Assembly: GCA_035910535.1 (NCBI GenBank)
Contig: JAMHXF010000098.1
Span: 71,060 to 135,059, forward strand
DNA from: Archangium_A sp035910535
Lineage (GTDB): Bacteria > Myxococcota > Myxococcia > Myxococcales > Myxococcaceae
Direction of reading: 5' to 3'
DNA length: 64,000 nucleotides
Shown: one piece after another, positions 1-8,534 of the stretch
Numbering within the stretch: the stretch's first letter is position 1
How the letters are laid out: each line of letters opens with the position of its first letter
Position numbers and translations under genes: made by a program
The notes under the pieces: generated by a model
The model's database searches: none
Told to the model about the DNA's origin: nothing
What the model saw: only the letters and a program-made list of their open reading frames with translations

Positions 1-42
1 TATTCGAAGCGCTGGAGCAGCCCCCTTCAACCTGGAGCAGTC

Positions 43-468
43 ATGCGAGTGATGGTCATCGTCAAGGCGAGCAACGAGTCAGAGACCGGCGCAGTCCCGA
101 CGGAGAAAGACCTGCTGGAGATGGGCGCATTCAACGACGAGCTGGTGAAGGCCGGCGTGATGGTGTCGGGCGAAGGGCTGCACCCGTCGAAGCGCGGCGC
201 GCGCGTTCAATACGCAGGCGGCGCGCGCACCGTCATCGACGGCCCGTTCGCCGAGACGAAGACGCTGGTCGCCGGGTTCTGGCTGCTGCAGGTCAAGACG
301 TTCGAAGAGGCGGTGGAGTGGCTCAAGCGCGCGCCCTTCAAAGACGGTGAAGTCGAGCTGCGCCCGGTGTTCGAGGCCGCTGACTTCGGCGCCGCATACA
401 CGCCCGAAGTTCGCGCGCAGGAAGACGCGCAGCGCGCAGCCATCGAGCAACAGCACGGCAAGCGTTGA
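43..468 (+). CDS. YCII-related (DGPFAETKE-type) domain protein
   Basis: 141 aa, starting at an ATG preceded by GGAG. The sequence shows DGPFAETK at residues 66-73, the signature that names the DGPF/YCII-related family, preceded by a beta-strand start (MRVMVIVKAS) and followed by an alpha/beta segment as expected for a ferredoxin-like dimeric fold. These proteins are often encoded near ECF sigma factors, but no such partner lies in the window. The upstream region is cut by the window edge. The enzymatic role of the family is unsettled, so no reaction is assigned. Confidence 0.85.
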   Translation: MRVMVIVKASNESETGAVPTEKDLLEMGAFNDELVKAGVMVSGEGLHPSKRGARVQYAGGARTVIDGPFAETKTLVAGFWLLQVKTFEEAVEWLKRAPFKDGEVELRPVFEAADFGAAYTPEVRAQEDAQRAAIEQQHGKR

Positions 469-639
469 TCACTTGAGCGGTCGGCGAGGCGCGTCTTGCC
501 GGGCGTACTCGTTCAACCGGGGCGTCGCCTCCGTCGACGGCCGTGGTCGCCCGACGAGCCGGTGAAGCACCCACCGCAACACGAAGACCACGCCCACCGC
601 GCCAACCATGAAAATCGTCAGCTTCGCGCCGTCACCCAT
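469..639 (-). CDS. small single-pass membrane protein (56 aa)
   Basis: A 56-codon reading frame on the minus strand begins MGDGAKLTIFMVGAVGVVFV, giving one N-terminal transmembrane helix, and ends in a basic, polar tail (RPRPSTEATPRLNEYARQ...). Its stop codon lies directly next to the stop of the convergent YCII-like gene. The amphipathic layout (short N-terminus, helix, charged tail) is protein-like, but there is no family match I recognise. It could also be spurious. Confidence 0.5.
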   Translation of the reverse strand: MGDGAKLTIFMVGAVGVVFVLRWVLHRLVGRPRPSTEATPRLNEYARQDAPRRPLK

Positions 640-656
640 GCCGCGAAGTTAGCCCG

Positions 657-1271
657 TCACCCCGCATTGCGCGCCATCGGGTACGGCACGAACACCACGT
701 CGGTGAAGCCCGCCGTCATCAACAACGCGCGCACCTGACGCTCGGCCGACGCGCGCGCCCTTTCATTCAGGCGAACGTCGGCCTCCACCTCGCGCTCGAA
801 CGCCTCCTTCGCCAGCTCGAACAACTTCGCCGTCTGCGCCGAGTCGAGGTTGGAGTCGATGATTTCTGTCTCTTCGGGCCGCAGCGACACCTGCGCCTTC
901 AACGGCGGCAACGCGACCTCGACGCGCGCGCCCTTCACGCGCAGCTGCTCGGCCGTCAGCTTCGACACGTCCAACCCCAGGCTCACGTCGGCGAACACCA
1001 GCGCCCGGCCCGCCTTCGCGTTGATGGATTGCTTGATGAAGTTGAAAACATCGCCCCACACCGTCGCGGCGGGCGCCGGCTCCGGCGCGAAAGACACGCG
1101 CTTGTACAACCGCACCTCCAACGTCTCGAGGCGCGCGACCTCCCGAATGCGCTCGACCAACGCCGGCGGGTCAGGCGGCCGCAGAGCCGACGCGCGCTGC
1201 AGCTGCGTCGCCACGCCGAAGCCGACGCCTGCGGCCAGCGCCACCACACCGATTCGCACCAGCCATCGCAT
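657..1271 (-). CDS. DUF4230-like membrane-anchored protein
   Basis: 204 aa. A single N-terminal membrane segment (about residues 5-23) is followed by a soluble domain with the order LETLEVRLYKRVSF, a hydrophobic strand FADVSLGLDVSKL and RVEVALPPLKAQ. This pattern matches the DUF4230 family of membrane-anchored extracytoplasmic proteins of unknown function. A charged helical C-terminus (ELAKEAFEREVEADVRLNER) precedes a final strand. It stands alone, divergent from the small secreted peptide gene at 1347. Family assignment is from pattern memory; function is unknown. Confidence 0.7.
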   Translation of the reverse strand: MRWLVRIGVVALAAGVGFGVATQLQRASALRPPDPPALVERIREVARLETLEVRLYKRVSFAPEPAPAATVWGDVFNFIKQSINAKAGRALVFADVSLGLDVSKLTAEQLRVKGARVEVALPPLKAQVSLRPEETEIIDSNLDSAQTAKLFELAKEAFEREVEADVRLNERARASAERQVRALLMTAGFTDVVFVPYPMARNAG

Positions 1272-1346
1272 GCGCGAAGCCTCTCACGTCTGAATGACTC
1301 GCCGTAACATGCGTCACCTGCTGCACCTCTTCACGAAAGGCACGTC

Positions 1347-1535
1347 ATGAACCGCACGCTCACGTTGCTCGCCCTGCTCTCGCTGCCTGCCTTCGCACAG
1401 CCCGCGCCCGCGCCTGACGCGCCGCCCACGGAAGGCGCGTCGACGGCGACGAAGAAGGGCTCCGGCACGAAGAAAGAAAAGCCAGCCACGGAGACGACCG
1501 ACGCGCCGCCGCCCGCCCCGGCCGAAAAGAAATAG
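1347..1535 (+). CDS. short secreted Pro/Ala/Lys-rich peptide
   Basis: 62 aa with a clear start (AAAGG nine bases before ATG) and a typical signal peptide, MNRTLTLLALLSLPAFAQ. The mature part is only about 44 residues and is low complexity: Pro, Ala, Thr and Lys, ending PPPAPAEKK. Such a tail could be a periplasmic linker or charge-rich peptide; no fold is expected. Its TAG stop abuts the stop of the convergent MopE-like gene with no gap. Confidence 0.6.
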   Translation: MNRTLTLLALLSLPAFAQPAPAPDAPPTEGASTATKKGSGTKKEKPATETTDAPPPAPAEKK

Positions 1536-2945
1536 TCAGCGCTTGAAGCCGAAGCCGCCGTCGGCCGCGAAGGTGTTGGTGAAGGTCAGCGCTTGCGAAG
1601 GCGCCGCCAACAGCTCGATGCGGTCGACGCGCTTCAGGTCGAGGCCCCCGGCGGTCAGCACCCACGTCGCGCTTCCCTGCAGCGGAATGTCGAGAGAAAC
1701 CGTGCTGCCACCGACCAACCGCTGACCGACCCCGGGCGTGTAGCGCGCGAACGTGCCGCCGGGGCCGCACAGCTGCACCGTCAAGCTGCGCAGCGTGCCG
1801 TCATCCTGGTTCCACGGGCCACCGCCGACGCCGATGTTCGTCACCGTCAGGTGCAGCGTGGGGTTCTCGCTCAAGTCCCACCACTGGCCTGCGGGCGCGT
1901 CGGCGTGCAGCACGTGCAGACCTTTGTAGTCCTCCACCATTTGAAACGCGGAGTTGAGCCGGCCGTTGGTGCCAATCCACGCGGGGCGCAGCCAGGACAT
2001 CGACTCGGTGCCGCCGGTGCGCAGGCAGCCGGGCGGCGTCCACGAGCCGGCGTCGTTGAGGATGAAGGCGCCCATCACCACGCCCGCGGCCGTCGTCACG
2101 TCGGCGGGGCCACCACAGCCGGGCTGGTTGTCGACGCCGCCGTTGCAGTCGTTGTCGAGGTTGTCGCCGCACACGTCGGTCGACGGGAGGCTGCGCGGCA
2201 CACAGCGGCGCTCATAGCGCGCGTCGACCGCCGAGTAGACGCACTGCCAGCCGCCGGCCGCGCAGACACCGAGGCCCGTGGTGGTGCAGTCGAAGCGCGC
2301 GGGGTCGTTGGTGCCGGGGTTCTCGACGTCGACGAAGGGCGCGTCGTCGAGCTGGCCATTGCAGTTGTCGTCGCGTTGATTGCAACGCTCCGGGGCGCCC
2401 GGGTACACGTCATTCAACGCGTCGTCGCAGTCGCCGGCCTGAGAGACGTAGCCGTCGGGCTGCACGCACGCGAGGAGCACGCAGCTGGCTTCTTTGCAAC
2501 CGAAGCCGTCGCCGTCGCCGTCGCGGTACCACGTGAAGTTCAGCAGCCCGTCGTCGATGACGCCGTCGCAGTCGTCGTCTTTCGCGTTGCAGCGCTCGCT
2601 GGCGCGGGGGCCGACGGTGTCGTCGGCGTCGTTGCAGTCACCGCCGAGATCCACCCAGCCGCCGAGCTGCGGCTCGCGGCAGAACGGGCGCCCTGAATCC
2701 GACCAGCCCACGCCGTCACCGTCGGCGTCGTTGAAGTATGTCGTCGGCGCGCCGCCATCGGGGCACGCGCCGCTCACCGGCAACGTGGGGCACGCAGGTG
2801 ACGAGCCCGGCTTGCAGCACACGCCATCGTCGCACGTGAAGCCGTCGGGGCACGCGCTGTCGACGCACGCCCACGGGCCTTCGGACTTCCAGCCGGTGAA
2901 GCAGCCGCTCACCACCACACACGTCAACAACAGCAGCGCGCGCAT
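1536..2945 (-). CDS. MopE-like metal-binding lipoprotein (copy 2 of tandem pair)
   Basis: 469 aa, third gene of an operon; its ATG overlaps the stop of the upstream paralogue as ATGA. The N-terminus MRALLLLTCVVVSGCFTGW is a lipoprotein signal with lipobox VSGC. A Cys-rich stretch (CPDGFTCDDGVCC) follows, then repeated acidic segments such as DADGDGVG, GDCNDADD and CNAKDDDCDGVIDDG. These are the repeats annotated as the putative metal-binding motif of MopE-type proteins. The last ~170 residues form a separate beta-rich domain. It is expected on the outer membrane or cell surface, probably binding Ca2+ or other divalent metal; the ligand is inferred. Confidence 0.85.
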   Translation of the reverse strand: MRALLLLTCVVVSGCFTGWKSEGPWACVDSACPDGFTCDDGVCCKPGSSPACPTLPVSGACPDGGAPTTYFNDADGDGVGWSDSGRPFCREPQLGGWVDLGGDCNDADDTVGPRASERCNAKDDDCDGVIDDGLLNFTWYRDGDGDGFGCKEASCVLLACVQPDGYVSQAGDCDDALNDVYPGAPERCNQRDDNCNGQLDDAPFVDVENPGTNDPARFDCTTTGLGVCAAGGWQCVYSAVDARYERRCVPRSLPSTDVCGDNLDNDCNGGVDNQPGCGGPADVTTAAGVVMGAFILNDAGSWTPPGCLRTGGTESMSWLRPAWIGTNGRLNSAFQMVEDYKGLHVLHADAPAGQWWDLSENPTLHLTVTNIGVGGGPWNQDDGTLRSLTVQLCGPGGTFARYTPGVGQRLVGGSTVSLDIPLQGSATWVLTAGGLDLKRVDRIELLAAPSQALTFTNTFAADGGFGFKR

Positions 2946-4306
2946 CACGGGCCGAACCCCAGCGTGTTGAAGGTGACGTTGAAGCTGCTGTTGTTGAAGA
3001 GCAGCAATTCGACGCGCTTTACGCGCGCGGTGTCGAAGCCTGAACCTGCGCCCACCACCCAGCTGCTGCCCGACGGGCGGCTCAGCGAGAGGTTGCTCGA
3101 GAACGAGGTGACGCCGTCGAACAGCCCGTCGGAGCCCGCGCGCCGCACGTAGCGGATGAACTGGTCTGCCTGGCTGCCGCACAGGTACACCACCGGGTCG
3201 CGCACGGCGTCGTTGGCGCCCCACGTGGCAGTGCTGGTGCCGAAGTCCATCCGCAGCTCGGCGTCGAGGCGGCTCAGGTCCCACACGCCGCCGTCGGCCT
3301 TGGCGAAGCTGTACACGTGGTAGTTGCCGGCCGCCGAGCCCGTCCACGCGCGGTTGCCGTTGGCCAGCGTCTCGGCGGCCGCGACGAAGGGCGTCTGGCA
3401 GCTGGTGGCGATGTTGGCCGCCGTCGAGAGGTAGCCCGCCGAGAAGACGAGGTCTGGCGCGGTGAAGACGTTCGCCGGGCCGCCGCACTCGGGCTGCTCG
3501 TCGCTGGCGCCGTCACAGTCGTTGTCGAGGCCGTCGCAGATTTCAGTCGCGGGGTCGAAGCGCTTCACGCACAGGCGCTGCACCGTCTGCCCGTTGCTCA
3601 CGCATTGAAACGTGCCCACGCGGCACTCGCCCAGCGCGCCGGGCACCAGGCACGGGAAGTTCTGCGAGCCGTTGTTGTCGGTGTCGGCAAACGAGGTCTC
3701 GCTGACGTCAGAGTCGTCGTTGCAGTTGTCGTCGACGTTGTTGCAGAGCTCCGGCGCACCGGGGCGCTTGCCCGGGTCGAAGGGCGCGCAGTCGCCGCCC
3801 ACCGCCACGTACCCCGGCGGGGCGACGCACGCGGCCACCCGCGCGTTGTCGTCACCGGCGAGGTCTCCGTCGTCGTCGCGGTAGAACGTGGTGTTCGACA
3901 GCCCTTCGTCGATGACGCCGTCGCAGTTGTCGTCGAGGCCGTTGCACTGCTCGAGCGCGCGGCTGTGCAAGTCGGCGCGCGTGTCGTCGCAGTCGCCGGC
4001 CGAGAGCACCCATTGACCTCCGCGCGGGGCGCGACAGAAGCGGCGTGGGACCTTCTCGTTGCCGTCTCCGTCGCCGTCGGCGTCGAAGAAGAAAACGTCA
4101 GGTTCGCGACCCGACGGGCACCTGTTGTCATGCGGCAAGGTGGAGCACGCGGGCGTTCCACCGGGCACGCAGCACACACCTTCGTCGCACGAGAAGCCCT
4201 CGGGGCACACGTCGCCCGCGCTGCAGGCCCAGGGGCCGCCCAACTGCCAACCGGTGAAGCAGCCGCTCGTGCCGAGCAGCGCGAGCGCGATGAAAAGAGA
4301 ACGCAT
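2945..4306 (-). CDS. MopE-like metal-binding lipoprotein (copy 1 of tandem pair)
   Basis: 453 aa. Signal and lipobox are MRSLFIALALLGTSGC (Cys16). It is followed by the same FTGW motif, the Cys-rich SCDEGVCC segment, and acidic repeats (DADGDGDG, GDCDDTRAD, CNGLDDNCDGVIDEG, CDGLDNDCDGASDEQ) as in its downstream neighbour. A ~170-residue C-terminal beta-rich domain ends in FGP. Both ends overlap neighbours by ATGA, so the three genes at 1536-5247 are probably translated as a coupled unit. The two copies share order and motifs but differ substantially in sequence, so the duplication is old. Surface metal-binding role is inferred from the family. Confidence 0.85.
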   Translation of the reverse strand: MRSLFIALALLGTSGCFTGWQLGGPWACSAGDVCPEGFSCDEGVCCVPGGTPACSTLPHDNRCPSGREPDVFFFDADGDGDGNEKVPRRFCRAPRGGQWVLSAGDCDDTRADLHSRALEQCNGLDDNCDGVIDEGLSNTTFYRDDDGDLAGDDNARVAACVAPPGYVAVGGDCAPFDPGKRPGAPELCNNVDDNCNDDSDVSETSFADTDNNGSQNFPCLVPGALGECRVGTFQCVSNGQTVQRLCVKRFDPATEICDGLDNDCDGASDEQPECGGPANVFTAPDLVFSAGYLSTAANIATSCQTPFVAAAETLANGNRAWTGSAAGNYHVYSFAKADGGVWDLSRLDAELRMDFGTSTATWGANDAVRDPVVYLCGSQADQFIRYVRRAGSDGLFDGVTSFSSNLSLSRPSGSSWVVGAGSGFDTARVKRVELLLFNNSSFNVTFNTLGFGP

Positions 4307-5247
4307 CAGTCCGTCAACGCGTCGATGAGGAAGAGCACCACGCCCGTCGCCGCCAGCCCGCTGCCCACGCCGACCATCACGTTGCCGGTGGTGGCGTACG
4401 ACTCTGATTCGGCCTGGCGACGCTGCACCTCGGTCAACGGCGCGCAGTCGCGCACGTCACCCGAGCACGACGACAAGCCCGCGGCCGTCCCGCGCCCGGC
4501 AGCCCCGGCGATGAGCCCACCCGCCAACACCGCCGCGCCCGCCACGAAGGTGCCGTAGCTGACGCCGCGCAGCGCGCTCATCGACTTCGGGGCCTTGCCG
4601 GAAATCGCCTCTTCAGGCGACTGCGCTTCGACCTTCACACGGCTGCCTTCGGCCACCTCGAGGCGCTGCAGCACGGCGTGCCCTTCTGAAAACACCACGT
4701 CGACCTGATGCACGCCGGCGGGCACGGCGAAGACCTCACCGGCCCTGGCGGTGGCGAGGCGCCCGTCGACCTTCACCACGGTGCCGGGCTCGACCTGCAG
4801 GCGCAGCCCGCCGAAGCCTTTGCGCGCCCACGCGGGCAACAGCGCTTCGAGCGCGGGCTTCACGGCCTCGCCGAAGCCGTCGACGGTGCCTTCACCGCGC
4901 TTGGCGCCGACTTTTTCTCCGTCAATCCACAGCTGCACTTCGACGGCGACGCGCTCGCCGCTCTTGTCGAGCGCGCGCAGCTCGAGCAGCACCACTCCGG
5001 CGGCGCTCACCGAGCTCGCGAGCTGCGCTGCGCAGTCGTCACCGCAGCGCTTCGGCGCGCCCTTCTTGAAAGCGGGGCCTTCACCGACGGCCAGCGAGCT
5101 GACCTGCTTGAGCGCGGCCTCGGTGGCGCGCTGCACGCGGCGCACGGAGCCATCGGAGACACCCGTGGCGTCCAACACGGCGCTGACCAGCGCCTGCGCA
5201 TGCACGACGGTGGGCGCGAGACAGAGAGCAAGGAGGAGGCGAAGCAC
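4306..5247 (-). CDS. PEGA-like domain protein with C-terminal membrane hairpin
   Basis: 313 aa, GTG start with a strong ribosome-binding site (GAGGAGGT). Signal peptide MLRLLLALCLAPTVVHAQ is followed by a domain with a paired-Cys motif (KRCGDDCAAQLASSV), a strand-rich segment resembling PEGA (LRLQVEPGTVVKVDGRLA... VPAGVHQVDVVF), and two hydrophobic helices near the C-terminus (from about residue 230 and from about 290). It is first in the operon with the two MopE-like lipoproteins. PEGA domains are often found in myxobacterial envelope proteins and carry no catalytic residues. The same architecture recurs at 25523-26266. Function is unknown, probably envelope-structural. Confidence 0.7.
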   Translation of the reverse strand: MLRLLLALCLAPTVVHAQALVSAVLDATGVSDGSVRRVQRATEAALKQVSSLAVGEGPAFKKGAPKRCGDDCAAQLASSVSAAGVVLLELRALDKSGERVAVEVQLWIDGEKVGAKRGEGTVDGFGEAVKPALEALLPAWARKGFGGLRLQVEPGTVVKVDGRLATARAGEVFAVPAGVHQVDVVFSEGHAVLQRLEVAEGSRVKVEAQSPEEAISGKAPKSMSALRGVSYGTFVAGAAVLAGGLIAGAAGRGTAAGLSSCSGDVRDCAPLTEVQRRQAESESYATTGNVMVGVGSGLAATGVVLFLIDALTD

Positions 5248-5292
5248 GGACCTCCTCGTCTACTACAGGTCGGCGTCCCTGAAGCTCCGTCG

Positions 5293-5337
5293 CGCGACGT
5301 CGAAAAAGTCCGCTCAGCGAGAGTTTTCGACGTCGCG
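5293..5337 (-). repeat. 45-bp palindromic intergenic element, copy A
   Basis: Perfect 14-bp inverted arms (5293-5306 CGCGACGTCGAAAA and 5324-5337 TTTTCGACGTCGCG) enclose a 17-nt loop. The reverse complement of the whole element matches copy B at 54602-54646 at all positions but one. It lies 38 bp downstream of the stop of the 5376-7604 gene, read on the same strand. There is no U-tract after the stem, so it is not a textbook intrinsic terminator. It may be a 3-prime-end RNA structure or a REP-like repeat. Confidence 0.85.
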
Positions 5338-5375
5338 TGCAGCGCCAGCGCCGAGACCGAAGCGAAAGGAGGTGC

Positions 5376-7604
5376 CTACGGCCCACAAGCCGGCGTGAAA
5401 GACACCTCCACGCGGTCGCGCGTCAACGCGGCCAGGTCGACGAAGGTGCCGTCGAACGTCCACTCGTCGAGCGACAAAGTGCGGCTGCCCACGGCCACCG
5501 CCAGCGACTGAGCAACCGCCGGTGACTGAAGCCAGAAGTGACTGCGCAGCCCGCGCGCGTCGAGCACCACCTGCTGCACCGCGGCCGACCAGTCGGCGTC
5601 ACACACCGGCGTCACCTGCCCGCCGCTCGACGCCGCCAACAAGTCGGGAGAGTCACCGGCCACCGTGCCGCAGTCAGCCCGACCTTCGACCGGCCCGATG
5701 AAGTGCAGGCGCAGCTCGAGCCGGCGCAGCGCTTCAACTTCGCCGGGCGGCGCGAGCTCCGCGAGGCCCGACACGCACAGCACCGTCAACGACGCGCCGT
5801 CGCGCAGGAAGCCCCCATTGACGCCTGTGTCCGTGCCAAACGGCGCCGACAACGCCGCGCGCACCGCGCCCAGACAGCTCGAGCCGGCCGTCGTCCCGGG
5901 CCGCAGCAGAAACTCGAGCAGCCGCGAATCGGAGCCATCGGAGGGCGTCAGCCAACGCGTCGCGCCGCTGCGCAGCAACGGGCCACCGTCGTCGTTGCCG
6001 TGGACCACCCCCAGGCGGAAATCGAGCCCCGACGCGGCGAGCTGCGAATACAGCGTCGAGAGCTGCGTGCGCGCCCGCGAGAGAAACGGCGCCATCGCCG
6101 GGCCGCGGTCGAAGACCAGCAAGACGTCGGCCTTGTCGCTCGACGGCGCGAAGACACGGCTCGCGCGCCCGGGCTTCGTCTCGGCGCTCACCGGCAACAC
6201 CAGCAGCTGCGACGAGGTGCCGGCATTCACGCGGAAGCGCAGCGTGCTTATGGCCCGGCCTTCCTGCGCGTCGGGCACGCGCGTCACCACCGCTTCGACA
6301 ACTTCACCCGGCGCCACCACGCGCGGCAGCGACAGCTCGGACGACACTGAGAACGCAGCGCTCGTGACGACCACCGACGACAGCGTCACCGGCTGCGGGC
6401 AGGCGTTGATGACGGTGACGAGCTGACTGTTCGCGCCACACGACGGCGGCTGCACGCCGAAGTCGACGCCTGGCAGCTGCGGCACCAGGCACGGCGTCGC
6501 CACGGAGACCCACAGCGCCACGCTGGGCGGCTGCGGCGAGTTCACGTTGAGCTTCAACGCGTCGCTCAGGAAGACGGGGCCGGCGACCTCGGGCCGCGCG
6601 CGCACGGTGAGGAAGAGGCTCTCGCCCGGCGACACCGTGCGCGGCCACGTCGGCGCGTCGACGAGCTTGAACGCGGTGACGCCCAGCGCTTCGTATGACG
6701 CCCCTTCGACGACACACGCCGCGTCTCCGATGTTGGTGAAGCGCAGCGGCAGGTCGCGCGTGCGCAGCGCCTCGAGCGAGCCGAAGTCGAGCTCGCCGGG
6801 CACCGAGAAGCGACAGAGCGGCTGCGGCACCACGTCGGCGCGCGCGCGCACGGTGAGCTCCGGCTGCCCGGGTGACGCCGTGCGCAGCGTAATGAGCCAC
6901 TCGCGGCGCCCCGGCGTGGTGGTGGCGAAGTGCAGCGGCAGGTCGACCGCGCGGCCCGGCGCGATGCCCATGGACGGGTCGAAGCCCGGCACGCCGCCCA
7001 CGCACTGGCCGACGCCATCGAGCGCGCCGAGGCACAGCTCTTCGACAGGGCTCGCGAACCACGGCGCTGCGTTGGACGCGAACTGCAGCCAGCGGTCGCC
7101 CACGTTCTCGAGGTGCACGCTTTGCGACGCGCGCGTCACCACCCCTTCGAAGAGCGGCAAGCGACCGAAGTCGACCACCGCGGGCGTCAGCTCCTGCAGC
7201 GCGCCGACGCCGAAGCCCTCCATGGTGAAGTGCGCCAACACCGGCAGCGTCGTGGCCTGAAACGAGACGCGCGCGAGGTACGGGCCGTTGCGCGTGGGCG
7301 TGAAGTGAATGGGCACGTCACGAAAGCCACCGACGGGCACCGGCAGCTCGGCGCCGTCGCCGACCGAGAACCCTTCACCTTCGACCGACAGCTGCGAGAT
7401 GGCGGCGGGCACCTGGCCCACGTTCAAGAAGCGCGCGAAGTGTGTGGCGGTGGAGTGCCGTTCGACGTCTCCAAAGTCTCCGTCGAAGACGAGCACCAGC
7501 TGCCCTGCACCCGCGTCTGGCGCCACGCTGGCGTCGGGCAGCGCTTCCATGGGCTGACACGCCACGAAGAGACTGCACAGAGAGCCGAGCCACGCGCGCC
7601 GCAT
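5376..7604 (-). CDS. choice-of-anchor D lipoprotein with VWA-like segment
   Basis: 742 aa from the internal ATG that gives a lipoprotein signal (MRRAWLGSLCSLFVAC). The first ~450 residues contain several ~110-aa beta-sandwich units with the pattern VDFGRLPL... VHLENVGDRWL and LDFGSLEA... LRFTNIGDAAC. This is typical of ASPM-SPD-2-Hydin / choice-of-anchor D domains. From about residue 485 there is a von Willebrand A-like fold (ADVLLVFDRGPAMAPFL... LDFRLGVVHGNDDGG), but the metal site DxSxS reads DRGPA and is probably lost. The C-terminus returns to a beta domain. Expected on the cell surface as an adhesion or scaffold protein. Copy A of the palindromic element lies after its stop. Confidence 0.75.
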   Translation of the reverse strand: MRRAWLGSLCSLFVACQPMEALPDASVAPDAGAGQLVLVFDGDFGDVERHSTATHFARFLNVGQVPAAISQLSVEGEGFSVGDGAELPVPVGGFRDVPIHFTPTRNGPYLARVSFQATTLPVLAHFTMEGFGVGALQELTPAVVDFGRLPLFEGVVTRASQSVHLENVGDRWLQFASNAAPWFASPVEELCLGALDGVGQCVGGVPGFDPSMGIAPGRAVDLPLHFATTTPGRREWLITLRTASPGQPELTVRARADVVPQPLCRFSVPGELDFGSLEALRTRDLPLRFTNIGDAACVVEGASYEALGVTAFKLVDAPTWPRTVSPGESLFLTVRARPEVAGPVFLSDALKLNVNSPQPPSVALWVSVATPCLVPQLPGVDFGVQPPSCGANSQLVTVINACPQPVTLSSVVVTSAAFSVSSELSLPRVVAPGEVVEAVVTRVPDAQEGRAISTLRFRVNAGTSSQLLVLPVSAETKPGRASRVFAPSSDKADVLLVFDRGPAMAPFLSRARTQLSTLYSQLAASGLDFRLGVVHGNDDGGPLLRSGATRWLTPSDGSDSRLLEFLLRPGTTAGSSCLGAVRAALSAPFGTDTGVNGGFLRDGASLTVLCVSGLAELAPPGEVEALRRLELRLHFIGPVEGRADCGTVAGDSPDLLAASSGGQVTPVCDADWSAAVQQVVLDARGLRSHFWLQSPAVAQSLAVAVGSRTLSLDEWTFDGTFVDLAALTRDRVEVSFTPACGP

Positions 7605-7678
7605 CGCGTCGCAAACCCTAGCGTCTCTCACAGATGAATACTGGTGACGGCGCGCTGCGGTGTGGTTGGGTTCCGCGC

Positions 7679-8518
7679 ATGTCGCAACCCTTGCTTCCCC
7701 GCATCGACGCGTGCGCAGACGTCATTCGTAAGAAGGCGCCCGGCTTCACGCCGAAACTCGGCATCATTCTCGGCAGCGGCCTCGGCGCGTTTGCTGATCA
7801 ACTCGAGCGCCCGGTGTCCATCGACTACCGCGAGCTGCCCGACTTCCCCACCTCGTCGGTGCACGGCCACGCGGGTCGGCTGGTGCTGGGCTACCGCGGT
7901 GACGTGCCCGTCGTCGCCATGCAGGGCCGCGTGCACTTCTACGAAGGCTACGCGCCGTGGCAGGTCGCGTTCCCCGCGCGCGTGCTGTGCCGCCTGGGCG
8001 TCAAGCACCTCACCATCACCAACGCGGCTGGAGGCATCAACCTCGGCTTCAACGTCGGCGACCTGATGGCGATTACGGACCACCTGAACCTTGCGGGCTA
8101 CAACCCGCTCGTCGGCCCCAATGAAGACGCGCTGGGCCCGCGCTTCCCCGACATGACGCACGCGTATGACCCGGCGGCGCTCAAGGTGCTGCGCGCGGCG
8201 GCCCACGCGACGGGCGTGAACCTGCGTGAAGGCGTGTACGTGAGCCTCTCGGGCCCGACGTACGAGACGCCGGCAGAAATTCGCATGCTGCGCACGCTGG
8301 GCGGCGACGCGGTCGGCATGTCGACGGTGCCAGAAGTCATCGTCGCCTCGCACATGGGCGTGAAGGTCACCGGCATCTCGTGCATCACCAACCTCGCGTC
8401 GGGCATCAGCAGCCAGAAGCTCTCGCACGACGAAGTGTCGGAGACGGCGAACCGCGTGAAAGACACGTTCACCCGCCTGCTCGGGCGCTTTCTCGACGAC
8501 GTGGCCGGAGCGGTCTGA
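7679..8518 (+). CDS. punA: purine nucleoside phosphorylase (trimeric PNP family)
   Basis: 279 aa from the ATG giving MSQPLLPRID; an upstream in-frame ATG at 7634 would add 15 residues unlike the family. It catalyses phosphorolysis of (deoxy)inosine and guanosine in purine salvage in the cytoplasm. Visible motifs align with human PNP: phosphate loop GSGLGAFAD (32-40), VHGHAGRLVLG (61-71), MQGRVHFYEGY (81-91, His87), TNAAGGIN (114-121), TYETPAE with Glu200, AVGMSTVPEV (211-220) and Asn238. Length is normal. The aligned Glu and Asn argue for 6-oxopurine specificity. Divergent from the surface lipoprotein gene; a PilZ gene follows 16 bp later. Confidence 0.93.
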   Translation: MSQPLLPRIDACADVIRKKAPGFTPKLGIILGSGLGAFADQLERPVSIDYRELPDFPTSSVHGHAGRLVLGYRGDVPVVAMQGRVHFYEGYAPWQVAFPARVLCRLGVKHLTITNAAGGINLGFNVGDLMAITDHLNLAGYNPLVGPNEDALGPRFPDMTHAYDPAALKVLRAAAHATGVNLREGVYVSLSGPTYETPAEIRMLRTLGGDAVGMSTVPEVIVASHMGVKVTGISCITNLASGISSQKLSHDEVSETANRVKDTFTRLLGRFLDDVAGAV

Positions 8519-8534
8519 TTTCTTCTGCCGCCAC

